From: Paracoccaceae bacterium
Lineage (GTDB): Bacteria > Pseudomonadota > Alphaproteobacteria > Rhodobacterales > Rhodobacteraceae
Length of the DNA: 64,000 nucleotides
Assembly: GCA_027486345.1 (NCBI GenBank)
Contig: JAIXPH010000020.1
Coordinates: 1-64,000 of the forward strand
Reading direction: 5' to 3'
The position numbers and the translations under genes are program-made. Each line of letters starts with the position of its first letter. Positions within the stretch are counted from its first letter, which is position 1. Below the pieces are notes generated by a model, which saw nothing but the letters and a program-made list of their open reading frames with translations, was not told the DNA's origin and did not search any database. Below are positions 56,048 through 64,000 of this stretch, one piece after another.

Positions 56048-56377
56048 GATATGTGTCCGTGGGGGTCCGCAGCGCGGCCTGCGGCGCGGATGGGCGTCAC
56101 GGCGTGTTGCGGTCCGGTTGCAACATTTCGAGTGACGTCCAAGGCGGGCGCGGTTTTAGCGGTCCCGTCCCACCACCATGCCGATGCGATCCCGGACCCA
56201 TCCGGCGGGATGGTGTTGCGTCTGGACATCGGGCCAACGGCTTCCCATCTGGGCTTGGCCGGGCCCGGTCACGAAGCCGTTGCGGCTCTGGCCCCGTGCC
56301 TTGCCTTCCCATGGCCCCGAAGATAGGGTGCCCGCCAAAATGCCGGTCCCGTACCGGCCAGAGAAAGAGGACCGACC
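56048..56377. other. Divergent intergenic region upstream of yajC
   Basis: 330 bp between the small minus-strand gene and yajC. No credible coding frame. A short hairpin GCCGGT/ACCGGC (56342-56358 region) precedes the yajC ribosome site (GAAAGAGGA). Both divergent promoters should be here, but I cannot place them. Confidence 0.6.
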
Positions 56378-56707
56378 ATGTTCGCAACCCCCGCCTTCGC
56401 GCAGGCCGCAGGCGCAAGCAGCACCTCGGCGCTTGCCGGAAGTTTCATCCCGCTCGTGCTGATGATCGCCATCATGTATTTCCTGCTGATCCGTCCGCAG
56501 CAGCGCAAGGCCAAGGAACACCGCGCCATGGTTGAAGCCCTGCGCCGGGGGGATCAGGTGATCACCCAGGGCGGCATTCTGGGCAAGGTCTCGCGCGTGA
56601 TGGACGACGGCATCGTCGAGGTTGAAGTCGCCGAAGGCGTCAAGATCCGCGTGGTCAAGTCCACCATCGCCCAGGTCGTGAACAAGACCGAACCTGCCGC
56701 AGCCTGA
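56378..56707 (+). CDS. yajC: Preprotein translocase subunit YajC
   Basis: 109-residue accessory protein of the SecDF-YajC complex. One membrane helix (about 20-42, FIPLVLMIAIMYFLLIRPQQ) followed by the conserved RPQQRKAKEHRAMVEALRRGDQV and GGILGKVSRV. N-terminus MFATPAFAQAAG is a typical alphaproteobacterial YajC start. Ribosome site AGAGGA. 14 bp before secD. Confidence 0.95.
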   Translation: MFATPAFAQAAGASSTSALAGSFIPLVLMIAIMYFLLIRPQQRKAKEHRAMVEALRRGDQVITQGGILGKVSRVMDDGIVEVEVAEGVKIRVVKSTIAQVVNKTEPAAA

Positions 56708-56721
56708 GACCGAGACCCGCA

Positions 56722-58386
56722 ATGTACACCCCGCTCTGGAAGCGTCTGCTGATCATCGCCGTCGTTTTGGCGGGGTTTGCCATCGCGATGCCCAACCTGT
56801 TCTACAGCACGGTTGAAACCCACAACGACGCGAAAGCCGCCGCCGAAAAAGCCGGTTTCGCCACGACCGAGCAAGAGGCCGACATGGCGCTCTGGCCGGA
56901 TTGGCTGCCCTCGGGTCTGGTCAATCTGGGGCTTGACCTGCGGGGCGGGGCGCATCTCTTGGCCGAGGTCAAGGTCGAGGATGTCTACAAGTCGCGGATG
57001 GATGCGCTCTGGCCCGAACTGCGCGACAGCCTGCGCGACCTGCGTGACCAGACCGGCGCGATCCGCCGTCAACCTGCGCCAGTGGGCGAATTGCATGTCC
57101 GCATCGAAAAGCCCGAAGGCATGCAGGCGGCGGTGGACGCGGTCAATGCATTGGCCGCGCCGGTCGTGTCGCTGACGGGGGCGGGATCGTCCACGCTGGA
57201 TGTGACGGTGGATGGCGACGTGATCCAGATCCGCTTGTCGGAGGCTGAAAAGACCGCCACCGACTCGCGCACCATGCAGCAGTCGCTGGAAATCATCCGC
57301 CGCCGCGTGGATGAGGTCGGCACCCGCGAACCGACGATCCAGCGCCAGGGCGATGACCGCATCCTGATCCAGGTGCCCGGCATCGGCTCGGCGGCGGAAC
57401 TCAAGGCGCTGATCGGCACCACCGCCAAACTGACCTTCAACTCGGTCGTCGGGCGTGCGGCCACCAAGGACGCGCAAGCCCCGGCGGGCGCGTCGGTGCT
57501 GCCTTCGATGGATGAAGAGGGCGTCTATTACATCATCGAGGATGCGCCCGTGGTCACGGGCGAGGAATTGGTGGACGCCCAGCCGTCCTTTGACCAAAAC
57601 AGCAGCCCCGCCGTCAGCTTCCGCTTTGATACCTCGGGGGCGCGGAAGTTCGGGGAATACACCTCGGCCCATATCGGCGCTCCTTTTGCCATCGTGCTGG
57701 ACGGCGAAGTGATTTCTGCCCCGGTGATCCAAAGCGCCATCATGGGCGGATCGGGCATCATCACGGGCAATTTCTCGGTTGAGGAATCGACCAAACTGGC
57801 GGTGCTGCTGCGCGCGGGCGCCTTGCCCGCCGAGATGACCTTCCTTGAAGAACGCACCATCGGCCCGGAACTGGGGCAGGACTCGATCGACGCGGGCCGG
57901 TCGGCCACGCTGATCGCTGGCGGTGCGGTGGGCGCGCTGATGATTGCCTCTTACGGGTTGTTCGGCACCTTTGCCGTGGTGGCGCTGGCCATCAACATGG
58001 TGCTGATCTTTGCCGTCCTGTCGCTGATCGGCGGCACGCTGACGCTGCCCGGCATCGCCGGTCTGGTGCTGACCATCGGCATGGCGGTGGATGCCAACGT
58101 GCTGATCTATGAGCGGATGCGAGACGAAATCCGCAATGGCGCGAAATCCGCGACCAAGGCCATCGAACAGGGCTTTGAGCGCGCGCTGCCCGCCATCATC
58201 GACGCCAACGTGACCACGCTGATCACGGCGGGGGTGCTGTTCTTCCTCGGGGCCGGTCCGGTGCGCGGCTTTGCCGTGACGCTGGCCATCGGCATCATCA
58301 CCTCGGTCTTCACCGCGATCAACGTGACGCGGCTGATCGTCGAGCTGTGGTATAACTGGCGCAAGCCCAAGACCATCGTCGTGTAA
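56722..58386 (+). CDS. secD: Protein translocase subunit SecD
   Basis: 554-residue proton-driven export motor subunit. Helix 1 at about 9-27, periplasmic P1 head domain with NLGLDLRGGAHLLAEV, RRRVDEVGTREPTIQ and IGAPFAIVLDGEVISAPVI, then five C-terminal helices containing GMAVDANVLIYERMRDE. Pulls exported chains at the late stage with SecF. 12 bp before secF. Confidence 0.96.
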   Translation: MYTPLWKRLLIIAVVLAGFAIAMPNLFYSTVETHNDAKAAAEKAGFATTEQEADMALWPDWLPSGLVNLGLDLRGGAHLLAEVKVEDVYKSRMDALWPELRDSLRDLRDQTGAIRRQPAPVGELHVRIEKPEGMQAAVDAVNALAAPVVSLTGAGSSTLDVTVDGDVIQIRLSEAEKTATDSRTMQQSLEIIRRRVDEVGTREPTIQRQGDDRILIQVPGIGSAAELKALIGTTAKLTFNSVVGRAATKDAQAPAGASVLPSMDEEGVYYIIEDAPVVTGEELVDAQPSFDQNSSPAVSFRFDTSGARKFGEYTSAHIGAPFAIVLDGEVISAPVIQSAIMGGSGIITGNFSVEESTKLAVLLRAGALPAEMTFLEERTIGPELGQDSIDAGRSATLIAGGAVGALMIASYGLFGTFAVVALAINMVLIFAVLSLIGGTLTLPGIAGLVLTIGMAVDANVLIYERMRDEIRNGAKSATKAIEQGFERALPAIIDANVTTLITAGVLFFLGAGPVRGFAVTLAIGIITSVFTAINVTRLIVELWYNWRKPKTIVV

Positions 58387-58398
58387 GGAGAGACCGTC

Positions 58399-59370
58399 AT
58401 GGCATGGCGTTTCCGGCTCGCCCCTGAACAGAACAATTTCGACTTCTTCCGCTGGCAGTGGATCACCTTTGGCGGGTCCTTGGCGCTGTCGGCGCTGTCT
58501 ATCGTCGTCTGGGTCTTCATGGGCCTGAACTTCGGGATCGACTTCAAGGGCGGCACTACGATCCGCACGGAATCCGCGATCCCCGTGGATGTCGGCGCTT
58601 ATCGCAAGGCGCTGGAGGGTCTGCCCTTGGGCGACATTTCGGTGACCACGGTGGCCACCGATGCCTTTGAGACCGAGCCCACGGTGGCAATGGTCCGCAT
58701 CGCCGCGCTGGACGCGCAAGAGGCGGTGACGCCCGAACAGATCCAGCAGGTGGAAAAAGCCCTGCAAGGGATCGACCCGGCGATGAAATTCCCCAGCGTT
58801 GAAAGCGTGGGGCCAAAAGTGTCGAACGAGTTGGTGTTTTCCTCTGTCCTGTCGCTGATCGTGACCAGCCTGTTAATCATGGCCTATATGTGGCTGCGGT
58901 TCGAATGGCAGTTCGGCGTCGGCGCGGTCTTGGCGCTGTTGCATGACGTGCTGATCACCATCGGGGTCTTCGCGCTGTTCCAGTTGAAGTTCGACCTGAC
59001 CATCGTGGCCGCGCTTCTGACCATCCTTGGCTATTCGATCAACGACACGGTGGTGGTGTTCGACCGGCTGCGGGAAAACCTGCAGAAATACAAGACCATG
59101 CCGCTGCGCGACGTGATGAACCTGTCGGTGAACGAGACGCTGGCGCGGACGCTGATGACGTCGGTCACCACGCTGTTGGCGGTGGGCGCGATGCTGGTGT
59201 TTGGCGGCGATGTGCTGCGCGGCTTCAGCCTTGCGATCTTCATTGGCGTGCTCTTGGGGACCTATTCGTCGGTCTATGTCGCCAAGAACATCGTGCTGCT
59301 GATCGGGCTGGACCGGTCGGGCAAGAAGAAATCCGCCGCCCCCGACGAATTCGCCAACGTGGACGCATAA
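58399..59370 (+). CDS. secF: Protein translocase subunit SecF
   Basis: 323-residue partner of SecD. Helix 1 at about 25-44 (NFGIDFKGGTTIRTES follows), a periplasmic domain, and five helices with GYSINDTVVVFDRLREN and RTLMTSVTTLLAVGAM. Preceded by AAGGAGAG. Followed after 10 bp by the Mth938-like gene. Confidence 0.96.
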   Translation: MAWRFRLAPEQNNFDFFRWQWITFGGSLALSALSIVVWVFMGLNFGIDFKGGTTIRTESAIPVDVGAYRKALEGLPLGDISVTTVATDAFETEPTVAMVRIAALDAQEAVTPEQIQQVEKALQGIDPAMKFPSVESVGPKVSNELVFSSVLSLIVTSLLIMAYMWLRFEWQFGVGAVLALLHDVLITIGVFALFQLKFDLTIVAALLTILGYSINDTVVVFDRLRENLQKYKTMPLRDVMNLSVNETLARTLMTSVTTLLAVGAMLVFGGDVLRGFSLAIFIGVLLGTYSSVYVAKNIVLLIGLDRSGKKKSAAPDEFANVDA

Positions 59371-59380
59371 GGAGAATGGC

Positions 59381-59749
59381 ATGCGCCTGACCGAGATCAG
59401 CTACGGGCAGGCGCAGCCGGTGGACGGCTATGGGCCGGGATTTTTCCGCCTTGGTGGCCATGTGCTGCGCGGGGCCTGCCTGATCACGCCTTGGGATGCC
59501 GGAGAGTGGGGCGGGTTGGAGGATACGGCCACCCCGCTGTCCTTGGTCGGCAAGATTGACGTGTTGCTGTTGGGCATGGGGGCCGATGTGGCGCATCCGC
59601 CCAAGGCCTTCCGGATGGCATTGGAACAGGCCGGGATCGGGGTGGAGGTGATGTCCTCTCCTGCCGCGTGCCGGACCTATAACGTGCTCTTGGGCGAGGG
59701 CCGCCTGATCGCCGCCGCCCTGCTGCCCGTGCATGAGGTGCCGCGGTGA
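59381..59749 (+). CDS. Mth938-like (DUF498) domain protein
   Basis: 122 residues. Single-domain alpha/beta protein of the Mth938/NDUFAF3 family: [32 protein letters not shown] and [18 protein letters not shown]. The mitochondrial relative assists complex I assembly; the bacterial role is unknown. Its place directly after secDF and before ccmA is common in alphaproteobacteria. Start preceded by AAGGAGAA. Confidence 0.9.
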   Translation: MRLTEISYGQAQPVDGYGPGFFRLGGHVLRGACLITPWDAGEWGGLEDTATPLSLVGKIDVLLLGMGADVAHPPKAFRMALEQAGIGVEVMSSPAACRTYNVLLGEGRLIAAALLPVHEVPR

Positions 59750-59768
59750 TCTGCGGAGGGGGGCGGTC

Positions 59769-60410
59769 TTGGCCGAGGCCGTGACGCTGTCCGTGACAGG
59801 TTTGGCCGTTGCGCGGGGCGGGGTGCCGGTTCTGGAGGGGCTGAGCTTTGCCCTGCCATCCGGCAAGGCGCTGATCCTGCGCGGGCCGAATGGGGCCGGA
59901 AAGACCACCCTGCTGCGAACCTTGGCCGGATTGCAGCTCGCGCTGGCGGGATCCCTCTCCTTGGCGCCGGAAAGCCTGACCTATGCCGCCCATGCCGATG
60001 GCATCAAGGCGGTGCTGACGGTGTCGGAAAACCTCTCCTTCTGGGCCGCCGTGCATGGCACGCAGGAAGTGGCAGCGGCGATGGCGGCGATGAACCTGAC
60101 CGCCCTTGCCGACCGTCGCGCGGCGCATCTGTCCGCCGGGCAAAAGCGGCGGCTGGGTCTGGCGCGGCTTCTGGTCACCGGGCGGCCGGTCTGGCTGCTG
60201 GATGAGCCGACGGTCAGTCTGGATGCGGCCTCTGTCACCCTGTTCGCGGGCGTCTTGCGCGGGCATCTGGCGGCGGGCGGATCGGCGGTGATCGCCACCC
60301 ATATTGATCTGGGTCTGCCGGAGGCGGCGGTGCTGGACCTGACCCCGTTCAAGGCCCGTGCGCCGCAGGATGGCGGAGCGAAGGGTGCGTTTGATGAGGC
60401 TTTCTCGTGA
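59769..60410 (+). CDS. ccmA: Haem exporter ATPase CcmA
   Basis: 213-residue ABC ATPase of the CcmABCD complex, releasing holo-CcmE during cytochrome c maturation. Walker [10 protein letters not shown], signature [16 protein letters not shown], Walker [10 protein letters not shown]-loop IATHIDL. A TTG at 59769, after GGAGGGGGG, is the best start; GTG at 59781 is an alternative. The upstream frame overlaps the Mth938 gene. 100 bp gap to ccmB, filled by a repeat element. Confidence 0.9.
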   Translation: MAEAVTLSVTGLAVARGGVPVLEGLSFALPSGKALILRGPNGAGKTTLLRTLAGLQLALAGSLSLAPESLTYAAHADGIKAVLTVSENLSFWAAVHGTQEVAAAMAAMNLTALADRRAAHLSAGQKRRLGLARLLVTGRPVWLLDEPTVSLDAASVTLFAGVLRGHLAAGGSAVIATHIDLGLPEAAVLDLTPFKARAPQDGGAKGAFDEAFS

Positions 60411-60436
60411 GCGTCGCGTGGGTTGACCTGACAGAA

Positions 60437-60491
60437 GCGGGGGGTTTCACACCCCCCGCACCCCCCGTGGGGTATTTGGGCCAAGATGAAG
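60437..60491 (+). repeat. Hairpin plus short intergenic element (copy 2) within the ccm operon
   Basis: GCGGGGGGT/ACCCCCCGC around TTCAC forms a perfect 9-bp hairpin (60437-60459), followed by CACCCCCCGTGGGGTATTT and GGGCCAAGATGAAG. It resembles 15299-15270 on the other strand. It lies between ccmA and ccmB and could be an attenuator, a processing site or a mobile intergenic repeat. Confidence 0.55.
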
Positions 60492-60510
60492 GGCGCAGGG
60501 GGAGAGAGCG

Positions 60511-61167
60511 ATGCTGGCGCTTTTGACCCGCGATCTGCGGCTGGCGTTTCGGGCGGGCGGGGGCTTCGGCCTTGGGCTGGCGTTTTTCCTCTTGGTGGCG
60601 GTGCTGGTGCCCTTGGGCGTGGGGCCCGAAGGCGCGGTGCTGGCCCGCATCGCGCCGGGGATATTGTGGGTGGGGGCGCTCTTGGCCTGTCTGCTCTCCT
60701 TGGACCGGCTGTTCGCGCTGGACGTCGAGGATGGGTCGCTTGACCTGCTCGCCACCGCGCCGATGCCCTTGGAGGTGGTGGTGGCGCTGAAGGCGCTGGC
60801 GCATTGGCTGGTGACGGGCCTGCCCTTGACGCTGGCGGCACCTGTGCTGGGCTTGCTGCTGTTCCTGCCGGAGGCAGGCTATCCGTGGCTGGTGGCGGCG
60901 CTGGCGCTTGGCACACCGGCGCTGTCGGTGATTGGGGCTTTTGGTGCAGCCTTGACGGTGGGGGTGAAGCGGGGGGGATTGCTCTTGTCCCTGCTGGTGC
61001 TGCCGCTTTATGTGCCGACGCTGATCTTCGGGGCCGAGGCGGTGAAGCGTGGCGCGGCGGCACTGGACGGGACGACGCCGCTGGTGCTGATGGCGGGGAT
61101 CACGCTGGGGGCGGTGGCGCTGTTGCCCTTTGCCGCCGCCGCCGCGATCCGCATCAATCTGCGCTGA
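60511..61167 (+). CDS. ccmB: Haem exporter permease CcmB
   Basis: 218-residue membrane subunit with six helices. Opening LLTRDLRLAFRAGGGFGLGL and the conserved SLDRLFALDVEDGSLDLLATAPMP are diagnostic; also SVIGAFGAALTVG and LPLYVPTLIFGAEA. ATG at 60511 with GGGGAGAGAG directly upstream. Confidence 0.94.
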   Translation: MLALLTRDLRLAFRAGGGFGLGLAFFLLVAVLVPLGVGPEGAVLARIAPGILWVGALLACLLSLDRLFALDVEDGSLDLLATAPMPLEVVVALKALAHWLVTGLPLTLAAPVLGLLLFLPEAGYPWLVAALALGTPALSVIGAFGAALTVGVKRGGLLLSLLVLPLYVPTLIFGAEAVKRGAAALDGTTPLVLMAGITLGAVALLPFAAAAAIRINLR

Positions 61168-61221
61168 CGCTGGCAAAAACGTGACGTGACGGTGGTTTGG
61201 GAAGAACGTATGAGGGGCCCC

Positions 61222-61950
61222 ATGTCGATCTGGGAATATGCCAATCCGAAGAAATTCATGCAGACCTCTGCAGTGGTCTTGCCTTTTGTGGCGGGGCTGG
61301 CGGGGCTGTGCCTGCTGGTAGGGCTGGTCTGGGGGTTCTTCCTGACGCCGGATGATTACAAGCAAGGCTCCACCGTCAAGATCATCTACCTGCATGTGCC
61401 CGCCGCGATGATGGCGATCAACGCCTGGGTGATGATGCTGGTGACTAGCCTGATCTGGCTGGTGCGGCGGCATCATGTCTCGGCCTTGGCGGCCAAGGCG
61501 GCGGCGCCGGTCGGGCTGACATTCACCGTCATCGCGCTGGTGACGGGCGCAATTTGGGGTCAACCGATGTGGGGGACGTGGTGGGCCTGGGACCCGCGCC
61601 TGACCTCCTTCCTGATCCTGACGCTGTTCTACCTTGGCTATATCGCGCTTTGGGCGGCGATCGAGGACCCGGATACGGCTGCGGACCTGACGGCGGTGCT
61701 GTGCCTTGTCGGGTCGGTCTTTGCGCTCTTGTCGCGCTATGCGGTGCTGTTCTGGAACCAGGGGCTGCATCAGGGCGCGTCCTTGTCGATGGACAAGAAA
61801 GAAAACGTGGCCGATGTGTTCTGGCTGCCGCTTCTGGTCTGTATCGCGGGCTTCGTGCTGCTCTTCGTGGCGCTGGTGCTGGTGCGGACGCGGACGGAAA
61901 TCCGGGCGCGCCGACTGTCGGCGCTGTTGGCGCGGGAGCGGTTGGCATGA
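61222..61950 (+). CDS. ccmC: Haem lyase/transport protein CcmC
   Basis: 242-residue six-helix haem-handling protein that loads haem on CcmE. The tryptophan-rich motif WGTWWAWDPRLTS is present, flanked by the histidines in KIIYLHVPAAMM and WNQGLHQGASLS. ATG at 61222 with GAGGGG; the 12-codon upstream extension is unlikely. Stop overlaps the ccmD start (ATGA). Confidence 0.95.
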   Translation: MSIWEYANPKKFMQTSAVVLPFVAGLAGLCLLVGLVWGFFLTPDDYKQGSTVKIIYLHVPAAMMAINAWVMMLVTSLIWLVRRHHVSALAAKAAAPVGLTFTVIALVTGAIWGQPMWGTWWAWDPRLTSFLILTLFYLGYIALWAAIEDPDTAADLTAVLCLVGSVFALLSRYAVLFWNQGLHQGASLSMDKKENVADVFWLPLLVCIAGFVLLFVALVLVRTRTEIRARRLSALLARERLA

Positions 61951-62108
61951 TGCCCGATCTGGGAAAATACGCGGTTTCGGTGCTGTCCTCTTACGGGGCG
62001 ACCTTGGCGCTTTTGGCGGCCATCGTGGGCCTGAGCTGGTGGCAAGGCCGCCGCATGAAGCGCAGCTTGGCCGAGGTCGAGGCGCGACAGGGGAAGAACG
62101 ATGGCTAA
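61947..62108 (+). CDS. ccmD: Haem exporter small subunit CcmD
   Basis: 53-residue single-span membrane protein (MMPDLGKYAVSVLSSYGATL, helix about 11-31, then RRMKRSLAEVEAR). CcmD stabilises CcmC and the holo-CcmE release complex. Short and variable, but the position, the YAVSVLSSYG start and basic tail fit. Overlaps ccmC by 4 nt and ccmG by 8 nt. Confidence 0.88.
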   Translation: MMPDLGKYAVSVLSSYGATLALLAAIVGLSWWQGRRMKRSLAEVEARQGKNDG

Positions 62109-62643
62109 ATGGTTGATGGCAGTGCCGCCGGTGCTGTTTCTGGGGCTGGCGGGCCTGTTCTACACCGGCATGCAGCGCGACAACCCGTCGGAGCTGCCGT
62201 CGGTCTTCATTGGCAAGGCCGCGCCGGGGGTTCCGACCGAAGCCTTGGGCGATCTGCCGCTGCTGACCGATGCCATGCTGCGCGACGGCAAGGTGACCGT
62301 GGTCAATTTCTGGGCGAGCTGGTGCCCGCCCTGCCGGGCCGAACATCCCGTTTTGAAAAAGATGGCGGCCGAGGGCGTGCGCGTGGCGGGCATCAACATG
62401 ATGGATGATGCCGACAAGGCGCTGGGGTATCTGGCCGAGGATGGCAACCCCTTCTTCGCCATCGCCGCCGATCCGAAAGGCCGCAACCGGGTGGACTGGG
62501 GGGTCACCGCCCCGCCCGAGACCTTTATCATCGGGGGGGATGGCACGGTGCTGTTTCGCTTTGTCGGACCGCTGGTTGGCACCGATTATGAGGCCCGGTT
62601 TGTTCCCGAATTGGAAACAGCGCTCGCCGCACAGGGCAATTGA
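62101..62643 (+). CDS. ccmG: Thiol:disulfide interchange protein CcmG (DsbE)
   Basis: 180-residue membrane-anchored thioredoxin reducing apocytochrome c cysteines. N-terminal helix (about 4-23), thioredoxin fold with active site FWASWCPPCRAEHP and cis-proline APPETF. Also shows the GVTAPPETFIIGGDG family stretch. Last ccm gene here; ccmE, ccmF and ccmH are not in the window. Confidence 0.95.
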   Translation: MAKWLMAVPPVLFLGLAGLFYTGMQRDNPSELPSVFIGKAAPGVPTEALGDLPLLTDAMLRDGKVTVVNFWASWCPPCRAEHPVLKKMAAEGVRVAGINMMDDADKALGYLAEDGNPFFAIAADPKGRNRVDWGVTAPPETFIIGGDGTVLFRFVGPLVGTDYEARFVPELETALAAQGN

Positions 62644-62818
62644 CGCTGACCCATCCGAAAGAATATGTTAAATCCATGCTTCCGGCAGCATGATGCTGGT
62701 TCACAGGCAGCAAACTTTATACGTATTCTTTTTATAGACAGTCGGGGAAACCCACCTTCGGATGCCACTCGGGGCGGAAAAGGCGGGTCAAACCGGGAAT
62801 TTTGGAATGAGGTCGCCC

Positions 62819-63307
62819 ATGGCCGTTGAATTCACCAAAGTTGTCCCGCTGACGGATGGCCAGTCGCTGCCGTTTCACCGCTATGAACCGGATGACGAAC
62901 TGTTCCGCAACCGCCGTCTGGATGCCTTTGAAGTCGCGACAAGCAGCCTGAACTCCCGGCTGATCTTTGACGGGATGGTCGCGATCGAGGGATGTCTGGG
63001 CGGGATCGGTGTGCTGATCTGCTTTGCCGGGACGCGCGCTTGTGAATTCCACCGCGGCCTTGGTCAGCTCTTTCTCGACATCCGGCCGGCGGGGGCGGGT
63101 CTGGTCGCCAGCCGCAATCGTTATGAACCGGAATTGTCGGTGACGGTTTTTGGCGTGTCCGACCCGGATGGTCCGGATGGCTATGCCGTGCCCTGCATCC
63201 GCGCCGCCGCCTGGAGCTACGAAAATCATGGCACTGGCCTTTTTGGTCGGCGCAAGATCGAAGGGCATCTGCCCGCTTTCCCGGTGGATGGCTTTCTGGG
63301 GTTTTAA
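62819..63307 (+). CDS. Uncharacterised protein
   Basis: 162 residues, no signal peptide or membrane helix; mixed alpha/beta composition with VEFTKVVPLTDGQSLPFHRYEP at the start and C-terminal KIEGHLPAFPVDGFLGF. Family not recognised. ATG at 62819 has GAGG 6 nt upstream; an ATG at 62807 is an alternative. Isolated: 175 bp of lower-GC DNA precede it and a bidirectional terminator follows. Confidence 0.75.
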   Translation: MAVEFTKVVPLTDGQSLPFHRYEPDDELFRNRRLDAFEVATSSLNSRLIFDGMVAIEGCLGGIGVLICFAGTRACEFHRGLGQLFLDIRPAGAGLVASRNRYEPELSVTVFGVSDPDGPDGYAVPCIRAAAWSYENHGTGLFGRRKIEGHLPAFPVDGFLGF

Positions 63308-63345
63308 GCGGCCAAGTCGTTCGCGACGGTCTTTCGCCCGGCATG

Positions 63346-63378
63346 AAAAAAGCCCCGGTCCTGCGACCGGGGCTTTTT
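63346..63378. terminator. Bidirectional rho-independent terminator
   Basis: AAAAAGCCCCGGTC (63347-63360) pairs perfectly with GACCGGGGCTTTTT (63365-63378) around CTGC. The A-run on one side and T-run on the other serve both the plus-strand orphan gene and the minus-strand aconitase gene. Confidence 0.95.
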
Positions 63379-63393
63379 GCTGTTTTGCGGCGA

Positions 63394-64000
<607 letters not shown>

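Noticed and set aside
56554-58767. 737-codon minus-strand frame opposite secD/secF
   Set aside because: Histidine/arginine-rich antisense product without motifs, covering two clear Sec genes.

Overview
The window is high-GC (mid-60s percent by eye) DNA from an alphaproteobacterium, most likely of the Rhodobacterales (Rhodobacter/Paracoccus-like). The evidence is the set and order of familiar genes: soxBDAG, yajC-secDF-ccmABCDG, ccmI-ruvX, a YfgM-BamB-Der run, an Atm1-type ABC exporter, and strongly GC-biased third codon positions. Fifty protein-coding genes are called. Two run off the window edges. No tRNA, rRNA, CRISPR array, insertion sequence or prophage was seen.

Layout. 1-9178 (minus) is most of a giant RTX calcium-binding repeat protein, 3,059 codons without a stop. 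9516-16524 (plus) holds ilvD, a YceI/cytochrome b561 pair, a short-chain dehydrogenase, metG and an aldo/keto reductase. 16581-19379 (minus) holds a flavin monooxygenase-like gene and a creatinase, the latter divergent from a LysR regulator. 20555-22336 is a poorly understood glycosidase-like, tail-anchored protein. 22347-27274 is a LysR-dabB-dabA locus for energy-coupled inorganic carbon uptake. 27482-35473 is a mixed stretch: chemoreceptor, GMC oxidoreductase, PhyH-like dioxygenase, Bcr/CflA efflux pump, dusA, sodB and an esterase. 35690-40912 (minus) is the sarcosine oxidase operon soxBDAG. 41408-52402 (plus, except a LOG-family gene) runs ccmI, ruvX, DUF1289, rarD, a LysM protein, an Atm1-type exporter, a YfgM-like protein, bamB and der. 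52661-56047 (minus) holds a TspO-like gene, serS and an uncharacterised two-gene unit. 56378-62643 (plus) is yajC-secD-secF-Mth938-ccmABCDG. The window ends with a small orphan gene and the C-terminal part of aconitase (minus).

How genes may work together. Creatinase makes sarcosine and urea from creatine. The heterotetrameric sarcosine oxidase encoded about 16 kb away would oxidise sarcosine to glycine. ccmI and ccmABCDG supply the cytochrome c maturation system from two loci. YajC-SecDF and the YfgM/BamB pair serve protein export and outer-membrane assembly.

The most interesting non-coding signal is a set of strongly structured intergenic elements built from several perfect hairpins. They include related copies at about 13.5, 18.0 and 41.1 kb, a 25-nt identical hairpin core shared by loci at 48.5 and 52.5 kb, a REP/BIME-like element at 15.3 kb, and two abutting perfect palindromes inside the sox operon. 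The most interesting protein-level signals are the duplicated four-module arrays in the RTX protein, the glycosidase-like membrane protein, and the two-gene unit with a G9 coding homopolymer.
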